Below are positions 35,269-45,700 of a stretch of DNA of 64,000 nt, piece by piece. Position numbers and translations under genes: made by a program. The first letter of the stretch is position 1. Each line of letters starts with the position of its first letter. Where the stretch lies: contig WACJ01000365.1 in the NCBI GenBank assembly GCA_008973525.1, forward strand, positions 186,001 through 250,000. The letters are read 5' to 3'. This stretch comes from Stenopsyche tienmushanensis. Lineage: Eukaryota; Arthropoda; Insecta; Trichoptera; Stenopsychidae. The notes beneath the pieces are model-generated. The model was not told the origin of the DNA. It worked only from the letters and a program-made list of their open reading frames with translations, and did no database searches.

Positions 35269-36221
35269 AATATTAGATAAAGCGGAAAGAAATGTCATTT
35301 TTTTGTTGCGTCTTTGCCGTCAGTTTTCCTCGGGTTGATGTCGAGTGAATACGTCAAGGTTGGTGTCATTTTGAAGCTCTGTTGTTTGTGTTACTTTTTC
35401 AAATATTTTTATATTTTTTTAGCCATGGTGAAAATGTCCAAGCCAGAAATTGATGAGACTCATTTGCGATCTTGTTTACAATGTTTTTATTCGATAAAGG
35501 ATTAAAAGCAAAATAAGTCACCCAAAGCATCTGTGATGCATGTGGCAACATATTGAATATTCGAAAATGCCATAGATGGTTCAAAAAATTCAAAAGTGGC
35601 GACAGAGATCTGAAAAATAAACCAAAATCAAGACGAGCTCCAATAATCGATGATGATGCATTAAATTCTCTGGTAGAATCTGATCCTCTTTTTTTAAAAA
35701 GGAGGAGGAAAAGAGATTTTTATAGCGTAATTCACTACGAATTATTAAAACCTGACCAAACTGTCACAGCAGAGCTATACTGTGCACAATTAGATAGGTT
35801 AAAAGCAGAAATGCTCAAAAAGCGATCCGAAGAATATTACAGCATGATAATGCAAGACCACATGCAGCAAGGATTACGCAGAACAAAATAAGGTAGCTGG
35901 ATTTGGAAGTGCTGCAACATCCACCATATTCTTCTGATATTGCACTTTCAGGCTATCATCTTTTCAAGTCATTAAAACATTCGCTTCGCGATAAAAAATT
36001 CACTTCTATGGAACAAGTGAAAAATCATTTGAATTCTTATTTTAGTGGAAAACCGGCCGAATTGTAAGAAAGACGCATTAAAAAGCTACCTAATATGTGG
36101 AGGGCAATTATAAATAACAATGGAAAATACTTAATTGAGTAATATTGTATAGCTTTTATTAAAATATGTTTTTTCTCCAAATAACAAAAAAATGACATTT
36201 CTTTCCGCTTTGCCTAATATT
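35269..36221 (+). mobile_element. 953-bp internally deleted mariner element
   Basis: The terminal repeats are long and nearly perfect: AATATTAGATAAAGCGGAAA and AGAAATGTCATTTTTTTGTT at 35269-35308 are mirrored at 36183-36221. A full mariner is about 1.3 kb, so roughly a quarter is missing. The ends differ mainly at two bases, suggesting modest age. The transposase remnant inside is described separately. Confidence 0.85.
35425..36142 (+). pseudogene. Mariner transposase, deleted and frameshifted
   Basis: Starts MVKMSKPEIDETHLRSCLQC and hits a stop after FYSIKD. A second frame continues with RKCHRWFKKFKSGDRDLKNK (the helix-turn-helix), then joins abruptly to HYELLKPDQTVTAELYCAQL DR, i.e. the central catalytic region with the first Asp deleted. 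HDNARPH has been shifted to read MIMQDHMQQ. The C-terminus returns in another frame with LEVLQHPPYSSDIALSGYHL (the second Asp block; the usual PxDxY third-Asp position reads SGYH) and KKLPNMWRAIINNNGKY, ending at the TAA at 36140. Not functional. Confidence 0.85.
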
Positions 36222-36894
36222 AAAAAAATTGGATCGAGATTGGATGGACCGTAATGCTTGGCTTATGTTTAGGGATGTATATTATGGTCATTTAAAATTA
36301 CTTTATTTTTTTAAACATCAATATATTAAATTTGCAATACCGTTTATTTTTTGTACGAAGGCTATAAATTGAAGAACTATCAAACCGTCATCATGTCAAT
36401 ATCATAGCTCTCTGACAAATTCACATATTTGTGTTAATGTCTATCAAATACAAAACTAAGTGCTTCCCCTTTTAATTAAGCCAATAAGCAAGTGTTCAAC
36501 AGAATAATTAAATATTTTTTAAATTATTTTTATATAAGAAAACAACAATATTACGCAATTTGTCTTGTATTTTTTGAACCAATTCTTTGATGGATTTTCA
36601 ATATTCTTTAGTCTGCCTTAAATATAATTATTTTAAATAAGTAATATATACATCTATTTCGTATAATGTATCTATTATGAAATTAAAGTTTTTCAAAGAT
36701 TTATTATATAACATACAAACTAGCTGAATTTTCTAAGCAATCCAACGAAAAAGGTAATATTAAAACTTCATTAGGAAAAATGATGTTTAAATAATCCACA
36801 ATGTGTAATAACTAATTATCAATAGTTAAAGAGAGTAAATTCAACAATACTATTTATACAGAATGCTACAGGGTATTTGACAAATGGACCGACA
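36222..36894. other. AT-rich intergenic DNA
   Basis: No coding frame or element end is recognised. Confidence 0.4.
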
Positions 36895-37175
36895 TTCTGC
36901 TACATAAAAATGAATATCTGTTTGTTCGTATGTAATGCGCTGCTATGTCGTTCATCAGATTGCGATAAAACTTCATCCATTTATTGCTAAGGATTATGCG
37001 AGCAATATAGGCATAGTCTAATATAGAAAAAATAAAATTTGTTTGTTCGTATTTTATGCGCCGCCATATCGTTAATGCGATTGCGATAAAACTTTGCCAA
37101 CTTATTTTTTGCACTTTCTCAAATAATATAGATATAGTACAATTAACATAAAAATCAGTGTTTGTTCATATTTGT
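36895..37175. repeat. Degenerate tandem repeat, about 123-bp unit
   Basis: TGTTTGTTCGTATNTNATGCGC, then CGTTNATNNGATTGCGATAAAACTT, then ATATAGNNATAGT occurs twice in succession, and a third partial unit begins at about 37143. It lies some 500 bp upstream of the ADP/ATP translocase start codon. Confidence 0.65.
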
Positions 37176-37285
37176 AATAAAACCAACAAAATAAAATAAA
37201 TTTCATTATTTTTATTATCCTTAATTAAACAAGATTTTATCTAATTGTACGCGTTAAAAAATTGATTCGATATTATTCGCTTGGG

Positions 37286-37294
37286 TATATAAAT
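37286..37294 (+). promoter_or_regulatory. Possible TATA box of the translocase gene
   Basis: TATATAAAT lies about 370 bp upstream of the ATG, just before a GC-richer 5' leader. Its position fits a core promoter, but the transcription start cannot be seen, and an AT-rich background makes chance likely. Confidence 0.25.
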
Positions 37295-37661
37295 CCCCTT
37301 TTTGTTTGGGAATGTAAATCGTATATTTTATGAGTGAGAGTCGTCGATTTTGAAAGGGCGGGAAAGTGGGCACCCATTTGAAGTGTGGCCCTTCGGTCGC
37401 ACAACGGCGGCGATTTTTACATTGTCCCAATTATGTGAATATGTCGCAACGCATTACATTCGGCATTGATGCGTCCTCAAAGGTTGCCAACGGTGGACGA
37501 TTGTGAATGTGACGTAGACAGGCCAGGAATAGATGGCGATCTGGTGGGGGCTCCAGAGCAAGACTAGAGTCTAGGGCACAGGTCCGCAAGCGCCAGTAGC
37601 CAGCTCAGAAGCTCGCCGCCCGGTCCTCTGTCCGCCCACTCCCGAAGCTCCTCCGTCAGCC

Positions 37662-37824
37662 ATGCCCGGACTCGCAGATCCCGTTGCCTTCGCAAAGGAT
37701 TTCATTGCAGGAGGCGTCTCCGCCGCCGTATCCAAGACCGTAGTAGCCCCCATCGAGCGAGTGAAGCTACTCTTACAAGTCCAACATATCTCCAAGCAGA
37801 TCGCTGCTGATCAACGTTACAAAG
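37662..37824 (+). CDS. sesB/ANT: ADP/ATP translocase exon 1 (coding part)
   Basis: Encodes residues 1-54 plus one base (phase 1), including [20 protein letters not shown] and PIERVK. Followed by a canonical donor AAAG|GTAACC. The start is supported by alignment of the N-terminus with insect ANT proteins; a GC-rich leader precedes it. Confidence 0.95.
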
Positions 37825-40630
37825 GTAACCAGTGCCTCTGGCTTCCGAATCCTTCGTCCTTACCCTATCGATTCATACTAACGCAGATCCGATCTTACCC
37901 TTCCGCTGTGCTTATGTGAATTATCGAATTTCGCGCCTCCTTACATAACTCTTATCAACGCGACGGAAAATAAGAGCCTCGTATCGGCCCAAGGAATATC
38001 GAGTGTTTCATGACTGAAAAAAATGCATTTGAGTGTTTTTCGTCACATGATTGCCATAATTACATAACGGATTCCGGCATACGAATCCGACTTGAAACTG
38101 GGTTACTTAACTGGGCCAGTTATGTCACGCTTGTGGAGCAAGGTCTTCCCTTTTTCACATGGTCGTCTATTTCCATCTCTTCCTAATACAGAACAAATAG
38201 ACATCCAACCGATCTGCATCGGGTGCAAGTTTCCAACGATCAAACTTGAAACATTTAACGGACGTCCCAGCGGCGGATGTATCTGGATAACGACAATCAA
38301 ATCGACCTCGAAAGGGCCGCCAAATCGGAAAATTTTCAAATTTAAATTGGTCATTACGTAACTATATTCATTTATGCAATAACTCAAATATGCCTTAAAT
38401 TTAAGACCTAGAATCTAAGTTGCACTTGCGATTGCGATAACCAAGCGAACAGCGAAATAATGCCATATTATCTAACCACTTGTAACAATGTGACAGCGTA
38501 ACAGCGATCATTTAATTTCGATTGATGAGCCATATTTAAAGAATTGCATCAATGAATATCCAAATCAAATGATCTCGAGATGTTAAATTCCGGTTTTTAA
38601 ATCCATCATGTGCTTTTTATCTATGACGTAACTATGAAAAATAGACTTCGAATTACGTCACATACAGCTCACGTGCCTTTCAGATCTAACGTCCCGAATT
38701 TGTTCTTAACAAGTACTTTCGATCCGTTCATTATATATCCATGATACGGTAAGTGATGATGGCGATCCAGGGATCGATTGCATCAATTTGTGCAGTACGT
38801 TCGTAGCAAGATCTGGAAGACATGCGGGGCGATTGTTGATCGATTTGTTTTTGATTTGCAGGTATCGTCGATGCCTTCGTGCGTATCCCCAGAGAACAAG
38901 GTTTCCTATCATTCTGGCGTGGTAACCTTGCCAATGTAATTAGGTACTTCCCCACCCAAGCTCTCAACTTTGCCTTCAAGGATAAGTACAAGCAGGTCTT
39001 CCTTGGTGGTGTAGACAAGAACACCCAATTCTGGAGATATTTCGCTGGAAACTTGGCATCAGGTGGTGCCGCTGGCGCTACCTCACTATGCTTTGTCTAC
39101 CCACTCGATTTTGCGAGAACCAGGCAAGTCCCGATTTTATCCATGTATTTTTACTCATAACCCCAATTAACGAGCATGCCACTTTATCCAAGCCCAGAAA
39201 AATAAAAACGCACAACAAAAAAAAACACATCCCCCCGCACACACACAAAATAATGCATTGCAAATATTGCGCTCTGCGTTCCATATATATTATTTATATT
39301 TTTGCAAGCGTTTTATAATTATAAATTGCTATGAAAAATCTTTGAATTGCATTTCAAATTGTCAATGTAAAATTGAATATTTTGACATTAAGACAATTCA
39401 AAGATTTGATATAAAGTCCAACATGAATATTAGTTACGGTGACCATGTATTTTTATTTTTTAATTTTTTAATATATTTAAAAAAACAAACAATCGTTTTT
39501 GTCTCCCCCAATTGGTTCTATATTATCGTGGTGCATTAATTATGCAATCGTATTATATGCGTCATGACAACTTGCCCTATTGATTTAGGGTCACCCTACG
39601 CCGTATTCACGGCTCCATTGATTAATCGAACCCCTTTTTTTGTAAGCCCCTCAGAAAACACCACTCCTGCGCTTACTAACCCGTGCTTGTACATTTCCAC
39701 CCCACGACTAGCTTTGTTTAAACCCGAAAATCGATAGCCCTAATTTATTGATGTCCAGAAAGACGCGCCGCAGTTTTAATTTCGAGAGTGATTGGATATT
39801 GAATCCATTTTATATAATGTCTCTTTTTTACACTACATCGTCGTGTATTAAAAATAAGTTTCGCTGCCACGTTATATAAGTACGCGAACACGCCGGCCAG
39901 CTCAATGGCTCGACTGACCCAAAATCTTTTTTAAGAATCCAACGCTGAAAGACTATTTTCACGCAAGAAAATTAATAAAATTGGGCTTGGATTGACGCGC
40001 TCTTGGACTACGTAACATGGATGCTTTTGTCTTCGCAGGTTGGCAGCAGATGTCGGAAAAGCCGGAGCTGAACGCGAGTTCTCCGGTCTTGGAAATTGCT
40101 TGACCAAGATCTTCAAGTCTGATGGTTTGGGCGGCCTTTACCGCGGCTTCGGTGTGTCGGTACAAGGCATCATCATCTACAGGGCCGCATACTTCGGCTT
40201 CTATGACACTGCTCGGGGCATGCTTCCCGATCCCAAGAACACCCCTATTGTTATCAGTTGGGCTATTGCTCAGGCGAGTATTCTAATATTAAATCGTAAA
40301 AATCGGCGTTTAACATCTCATGCGCCGATCCCGCATTTGTGCGTATTTACGACGTTTATTGACGTTTTTATTGCGTTCTGATTATAGTGCGTCACAACTG
40401 TTGCTGGTATCGTATCCTATCCATTCGATACCGTAAGAAGGCGTATGATGATGCAGTCTGGCCGCGCCAAGAGCGAAGTCATCTACAAGAACACCCTCCA
40501 CTGCTGGGCAACCATCGCCAAGCAAGAAGGCTCCAGCGCCTTCTTCAAGGGCGCCTTCTCCAACATCCTCAGAGGCACCGGCGGTGCCTTCGTACTCGTC
40601 CTCTACGATGAAATCAAGAAAGTCTTGTAA
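37662..40630 (+). CDS. sesB/ANT: ADP/ATP translocase (mitochondrial carrier, SLC25A4-6 type), four exons
   Basis: Exchanges cytosolic ADP for matrix ATP across the inner mitochondrial membrane. The coding sequence joins 37662-37824, 38862-39123, 40039-40273 and 40388-40630, giving 300 residues, the usual insect length. Three carrier signatures mark the threefold repeat: PIERVK (30-35), PLDFAR (135-140) and PFDTVR (232-237). The nucleotide-carrier hallmark RRRMMM is at 237-242. Six membrane helices are expected from the family, and there is no cleavable presequence, as normal. The frame is intact with no premature stop. Introns 2 and 3 begin with GC (AG|GCAAGT and CAG|GCGAGT) instead of GT. 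Residue 221 is Cys where related insect proteins usually have Val or Thr. The symbol follows the Drosophila name; this could be any ANT paralogue. No neighbouring gene is linked to it. Confidence 0.97.
37825..38861 (+). other. Translocase intron 1 (GT-AG)
   Basis: Begins GTAACC and ends TTTGCAG. Frames inside it on both strands (38092-38387) have no recognisable domain and look like chance. No mobile element was recognised inside. Confidence 0.85.
38862..39123 (+). CDS. sesB/ANT: ADP/ATP translocase exon 2
   Basis: Encodes residues 55-141 plus two bases, from [20 protein letters not shown] through FARTR. Ends ACCAG before a GC donor. Confidence 0.95.
39124..40038 (+). other. Translocase intron 2 (GC-AG)
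   Basis: Donor AG|GCAAGT, acceptor CTTCGCAG. Splicing here restores Arg142 and the universally conserved FARTRLAADVG junction. No GT nearby would keep the frame and the conserved residues. Confidence 0.9.
40039..40273 (+). CDS. sesB/ANT: ADP/ATP translocase exon 3
   Basis: Encodes residues 142-220 (RLAADVG to SWAIAQ), containing [20 protein letters not shown]. Ends in phase 0. Confidence 0.95.
40274..40387 (+). other. Translocase intron 3 (GC-AG)
   Basis: 114 bp. Donor CAG|GCGAGT, acceptor GATTATAG. Using the downstream GT (CAGGCGA|GTATTC) would shift the reading frame of exon 4, so the GC donor is the only consistent reading. Confidence 0.85.
40388..40630 (+). CDS. sesB/ANT: ADP/ATP translocase exon 4
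   Basis: Encodes residues 221-300, including [11 protein letters not shown] and the C-terminal LYDEIKKVL, then TAA. GC-rich codon use contrasts with the AT-rich surroundings, as expected for a highly expressed gene. Confidence 0.96.
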   Translation, partial: CVTTVAGIVSYPFDTVRRRMMMQSGRAKSEVIYKNTLHCWATIAKQEGSSAFFKGAFSNILRGTGGAFVLVLYDEIKKVL

Positions 40631-40767
40631 ACGACACCACCCGTTCCTATAAAGATTCTTGATGTATATTTATGTGTTGCCATTCGCGCATAACACGCGC
40701 CGCGTACACCAGGCATTATAGGCAAATGCCAGTGTATTTTTCGAAGTAGTGTTATTTATTTAAGGTT

Positions 40768-40794
40768 AATAAATTATTTAGATTAAATAATAAA
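40768..40794 (+). terminator. Polyadenylation signals of the translocase gene
   Basis: AATAAA occurs at 40768-40773 and 40789-40794, about 140-160 bp after the stop codon, giving a compact 3' UTR. Confidence 0.6.
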
Positions 40795-40799
40795 TGTGA

Positions 40800-41199
40800 T
40801 CGGATGCCGGTTGATAGATAGGGCCAGGCCGTAATGCATACCGGAATATCGATCTAGTCACAAGATATTACCGGAAGAAACGAACCAACCGGACATCGGA
40901 TCACACACATCAGTATTCGTTTTTGTAAAATGACTACTAATATATCGGAAAAGTGTGGCCATTTTCACATGATATGCCCTTTCATCGATAGATACATCCA
41001 AAAGCAAATCCAACCACTGAAAAACCAATCTGAAACATAGGGCCAAATTTTTATCTTTCGATTGTACAAATCAAAATTCAATAATCTGCAAAAGACTAAT
41101 TGTTATTTATTACGTATTATGTTGATACAAACGACGTATCAGTGAATGTTACCTAAAATAAAGTATTGGATAAAAAACGAGACATGTACCAATTTGTTT
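40800..41199. other. Intergenic DNA after the translocase
   Basis: No gene is recognised. The 62-codon minus frame at 40858-41046 has no motif. Confidence 0.4.
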
Positions 41200-41660
41200 T
41201 ACTTGAATGAAAACCTACCCTTAATTCAACATTTATTATGCAGAACTTATCCAATCTTCATCTGATCGAAGACAGGACTACCATCAACATTGATACAATA
41301 CAAACAACTACATACCATTGATAAGGGATCATCCAAATGTTTTATGACAACTCGAGAAAACCTCTTGCTGTATATAGACATCAGACATTCCATTCCAGAC
41401 AATTATTCCATTCGAACAACACGAAGATTTTCATCAACTCAGATACGACAATTTTGCTTATTTTTGTAAAATAAACTTCATCGCTAAACAAAATTTTTCT
41501 TCAAATAGATCTCTAGTTCGTTGTTCAATAATAATGTAAACGCATTGTTGCAATATATATATCTGTCCATTGAAATTGTACTACCGTCTACTAAAACAAA
41601 ATGGCTCATATCATTTGAAAAGTCGTCATATGCAGACATTATACAGTGCTGACATCAAGG
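41200..41660 (-). pseudogene. Tc1/mariner-type transposase relic
   Basis: The minus strand near 41500-41445 reads FSDEVYF and then, after a frameshift, NKQNCRI followed by a stop. This is the same SDE...NKQNCR block as the 24- and 35-kb relics. Upstream on the minus strand, NNELEIYLKKN fits the helix before SDE. Heavily decayed. Confidence 0.6.
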
Positions 41661-42204
41661 CGTCGCATTTGGATGGCCATTTATAATGGTCAAGAAAATT
41701 TATCTTTTTTTTCTATATTATTTCACTTTAACACTAATAAAAACAAGATATAAATACGTGCATATATGGACATGCAAAATAAGGATATGATATATTAATA
41801 ATTTCGCTATTCAAAATCCCCATTCAAATAATCCTATCCTTGACCAAATAAGGCAATCAGAAGCACCTTTTGCAAAATTCTATCCCAGTGATAATCAACA
41901 GGGTGATAACAAGAGGATGGTAAAGCAGGCGCCCGCCAAGGGCGCAACTGAAATTGGGGCGCAAAACATTGACCCAGTCGAGAATTACACATGGTTTTTA
42001 TTTTATTTTACCATTCTACTTTATATGAATCAACACCGATCGACTCTATCCGTTTTTATAAATATATACTAAATTGTCTAATCCCTCTTTTCTTCGTTAT
42101 CACTTAAACATTGCAATAAAGTAAAGACAACAATATTTATGAGTCTTCTTCGGACAACTTTCTTTTTTTGATAATAGTTCGTAATCGTTATGTGGACATC
42201 GTCC

Positions 42205-42325
42205 GATCACGAGGCGTTCATTCGTCATGCCAGCGGTCCGAAATGCGGACCGGTTGGACGCGCAGAACTTGTGGCCGCTTCGTCCTCTTTTAGGGCTTTT
42301 CGCGGCATTTTCAGTGATAAATGCG
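42205..42325 (-). repeat. Dispersed repeat (copy 2 of 3)
   Basis: Reverse complement of the 23.4- and 44.1-kb repeats, with GCGGACCGGTTGGAC, CATCCTCTTTTAGGG-like and TTTTCGCGGCATTTTC segments. Nested in the 1.08-kb hAT relative. Confidence 0.6.
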
Positions 42326-42757
42326 TACGCGGGGCCCTTCTATGATCTGTACGATCACGAAAGCCCCCTTAGCTGCAAATTAATATATAAAAACAATATA
42401 TTTATTAAAGTCTGGTTTTGTTCCTTTGCCCATGGATCCATATTTCATCCTGAATGATACAAAAACTTGGCGTTATTGCTGTGAAACATCGCCAAACAAT
42501 CGATTGGAACATCATCACGGCGCTGTTTTTATTCCATTTTGAGCGGCAATCATCTTGCGCACAGCTTTCTCATGTCCAAATTTTCAGTCAATATGCGATG
42601 TAAAGCATTTTTCGAAAGGACCACTATTTATGCTAGCTCGCGCACTTACTGTCGACGGTTATCCAATACCATTTTGTGGATTTTCTTCACTGTTTCTGGC
42701 GTGGTCACCTCATTTGCTCATATTGGTAGCTCATACATCCTCGTCTAAGCTTTCCTT

Positions 42758-42845
42758 CATCATGATGTATTTATTACATCTCGACTCTAATAATGGGAAT
42801 ATCGATAGGAAATATAATAGATACGGGGTTCAGATTTTCATATGG
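42758..42845 (+). repeat. Partial copy of the CCGGTGATGTATTTACTACA repeat
   Basis: GATGTATTTATTACATCTCG, ACTCTAATAATGGGAATATC and TAATAGATACGGGGTTCAGA match the core at 7150-7240. It lacks the TTAA end. Confidence 0.65.
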
Positions 42846-42977
42846 TGTAGCAAATACATATCATAGTAGCAAGCAGGTGTTTTTTATTTAGTATTTTCCT
42901 TTTTAAAACAACAACCGCCATCTATACTTTAGGTCGGATACTTGCCACGGGCGGTTCATATCCTCGTTAAGACTCTG

Positions 42978-44040
42978 ATGATCTACTTGGTTCCCACCGC
43001 CCACTTGTGGGCGTTCAAGCTTTCATATTAAGCGGTAGGGGCTTTTTCATGTTGTTACCTTAATTTTGAATTGAACAAGATATTAAATATTTAATTTTGC
43101 AGCATCTTCCTCATTTATAATTCACTGAATACAATTCAAAAATAACAAGTACATTGCAGTTCTGCTATATTACACAAATCCCGTACTATTACTGTGTATC
43201 ATCTTGAAAGCAGTCTGTTTTAAAAATATTTATGATGTGTTAAAATACCCGCAGAAATAATAATACGTATAATAGTACCGTCTATGGTACAAATGCTGTA
43301 TCATTTGTCATTGCAGTATTAGTATATATTATACATGACAAAGCCTTTCAAAATTAAATGCAATTTATATTAGAATATTAAAGACACACCGAAATTAAAA
43401 AAAAAGATCGTTCCTTATTAAATAATATTCCAAATGACAATAAAAGGTTGTTTTGATCTGTCAAAGTGGTTAAAAGACCTTAATAAGCGATAATCGAAGG
43501 GCTCTTTTTCATACGTATAAGGGTGACGACAAAGCACAAACTCCCCTATTTTTACGGCATGATTGTCATATGGCAGGGTACGTCACTGTTCATGTTTCAA
43601 AAATTATTAAAATTGTCGCAATTCCATCTTTCAAAAAAAATCCACTAAACAAATTCATGCGAACCCTTAGCGAAACTTTATTGGAAACACAGCGGACTTT
43701 AATGTGTTTATAAAAGCCTAAGAGTCAATCGTTTATGGTCTGTGAGTCGGTGGGCAACGCTATACATTTTATTTGCCAAAGCCTGACATCAACTTAGCGA
43801 TGTTTGCTGCTCTATAAGTAATTCAAGTGTGTTTCTAATCTAACATTTCATCAATTTTGATTAAAAAAAAAATCGAATATTCGAACCATTTGAAATAGTC
43901 TACCTTTTGGATCTATTTTATCGAGAATTTCTATATACAGCAAAGTGCAAAACTTGTAATTAATATCCATGTTCGCAAGAACATATTCGTTCTCAATTTC
44001 GTGTAGCTAACTATAAATTAGCTATATTTTGCAATTTAAA
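42978..44040. other. AT-rich intergenic DNA
   Basis: No gene or element is recognised. Confidence 0.4.
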
Positions 44041-44044
44041 ACTA

Positions 44045-44215
44045 AAAAACTAGCCAAGATGGCTAAATCGATAAATATATAGTTTTTATGAGTGTAAGAA
44101 AATGCCGCAAAAAGCCCTAAAAGAGGATGGAGCGGTCACAGGCACTGTGTGTCCAACCGGTCCGCTTTTCGGAGTGCTGACATGACGAACGAGAGCCTCG
44201 AGATCGGACAATAAA
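44045..44215 (+). repeat. Dispersed repeat (copy 3 of 3)
   Basis: Closely matches 23285-23570 but lacks its central 100 bp (ACTAGCCAAGATGGC, then directly AAAAAGCCCTAAAAGAGG). Confidence 0.65.
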
Positions 44216-45380
44216 ATCAATCGGATATTATTGTAAATATAACTTATTTCAAATCTTGGATACATTTTTGTTTTCAAACCAGTTTTCAGAATACTCAGGG
44301 AAAAACTGCGTGTCAATTTCTTCTACTTATGTTTAGTGTCAATTACTACTATTATCATGTATTTAATTATTTCAACGAAGAAAATACTTGTGACGGTTCC
44401 TGCGGCACCCACTTATCCAGCATTTTTATATTTCCTATTTTATTACCGGCGACATTAATTTTGCCGTTTTTTTGAATTAATCTTTCACAAATCGATCCTT
44501 CTCCGAATGCTCAGTTAATATTTCCACCTGTTTTCACTGCGTTATGCCCCAATTTGAATTTATGCCGTGCGGCAACGAAATAAGGTACGTCCCCAAACAA
44601 AAAAATCCACTGGTGTCAGATCTAGAGACCGTGCGAGCCACGGAATAGGGCCGCCAAAAGAATTAATTTACACGACAGAGGTGCTCCCAAAAAAACCTAG
44701 CTGAAGAAACAATAGTAAAAATATAAGTAATTTTATTTTAAACTTTTTTAAAACTAATTGCATGCTGCTAATGATTGTCAAATTTGTACGCCGTTAGTTT
44801 TGGGTTCTGAAAATTTTGCCCTTAATAACAATAATAATAGTTCTACAAAAAAATACTAACAAAGATGTTTCCGTCACTGTGTCTAGACACAAACTGAGCC
44901 TCAATATAAGGCCTCAAAATTTTCGGGTCCTCCCTATAATATAACTTAGTACAATTTTAAAAGACATTTCACAAACGGAACGCTTCGCTTTTTCTTGTCG
45001 TTGTTAACGTTTAGTGACCATATATGGTTATACATTTTAGCATAGTTCAAAATAACGTGCATTTATAAATCCGTAAGTACATTATAGAAATGTATCGCGT
45101 GTGAATAATTCCTTTAAGTACGTTTTTAAGCTATTAAGCCTAATAAAAATGTAAACAAGGGACTGTAATCGTACTCCTTCATTTAAAGAAACCCTAAACA
45201 TGCCTTCCTGTCCTTTTGTATACTCTTTAAATATTTGTCAGGCCAATTGAGTTAATTCCACAAATTAAATGTATCAATTTCTTATTATCGTCGAAGGTTG
45301 ACTTCGTATAAATAATGCAAATGCAATTTCCAAATGGGTTAGAAGCACTTTAAAACTTGATATATCCGACAAAATTTTCG
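44216..45380. other. Intergenic DNA
   Basis: Nothing is recognised beyond AT-rich noncoding sequence. Confidence 0.4.
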
Positions 45381-45700
45381 TTTTTCACTTTGTTCTTTTT
45401 TTGTGCCGATGAAGTGCTTTTGGATACACAATATTTTTCCGTATAGTGCGTACCTTCTGGTAATAAATTCGAAGGACGTGAACAGCCCACATACAGCTAT
45501 CCATGTGAGAAGCATGCACGCATGCCCTGTGTGTCCCTGTGCTTTGTTGATGCTCGCACCGGAAACGATGATAATATTCTTCACCTTTTTCACTAAAAGC
45601 CAGATACCGTTGCTATATGTCGTGGTAGAAGAATTATAAGCACGCTAACTTTCAGTGCTAAAATATACAATTCAAATATCATTTTTATTGGCTTAGCGCG
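45381..45700 (-). pseudogene. Helitron helicase C-terminal fragment, second copy
   Basis: The minus strand reads VSGASINKAQGHTGHACMLL with a stop-free continuation to 45339; the DNA aligns with 20760-21110 over about 300 bp. INKAQG is better preserved than in the 20.9-kb copy, but a frameshift changes CFSHGQLYV to CMLLTWIAV. Like the other copy, it lacks the residues normally between QGQT and CFSHGQ. Confidence 0.7.

Larger units (their letters stand above)
41899..42977. mobile_element. 1.08-kb internally deleted relative of the 19-kb hAT element
   Basis: Starts CAGGGTGATAACAAGAGG and ends CCTCGTTAAGACTCTG. The subterminal AAAGCAGGCGCCCGCCAAGG and CTTGCCACGGGCGG match the two ends of the 19371-22717 element in reverse orientation. 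The flanks ATAATCAA and ATGATCTA agree at 6 of 8 positions, a decayed 8-bp target duplication. It contains inverted copies of two other repeats (42205-42325 and 42758-42845). No transposase. Confidence 0.75.

Noticed and set aside
38092..38387. Overlapping frames in translocase intron 1
   Set aside because: They overlap on opposite strands, lack motifs, and lie within a well-defined intron.
40387..40611. 74-codon open frame over translocase exon 4
   Set aside because: Out-of-frame shadow of the conserved exon; its Arg/His/Gln-rich composition is what a shifted GC-rich frame gives.
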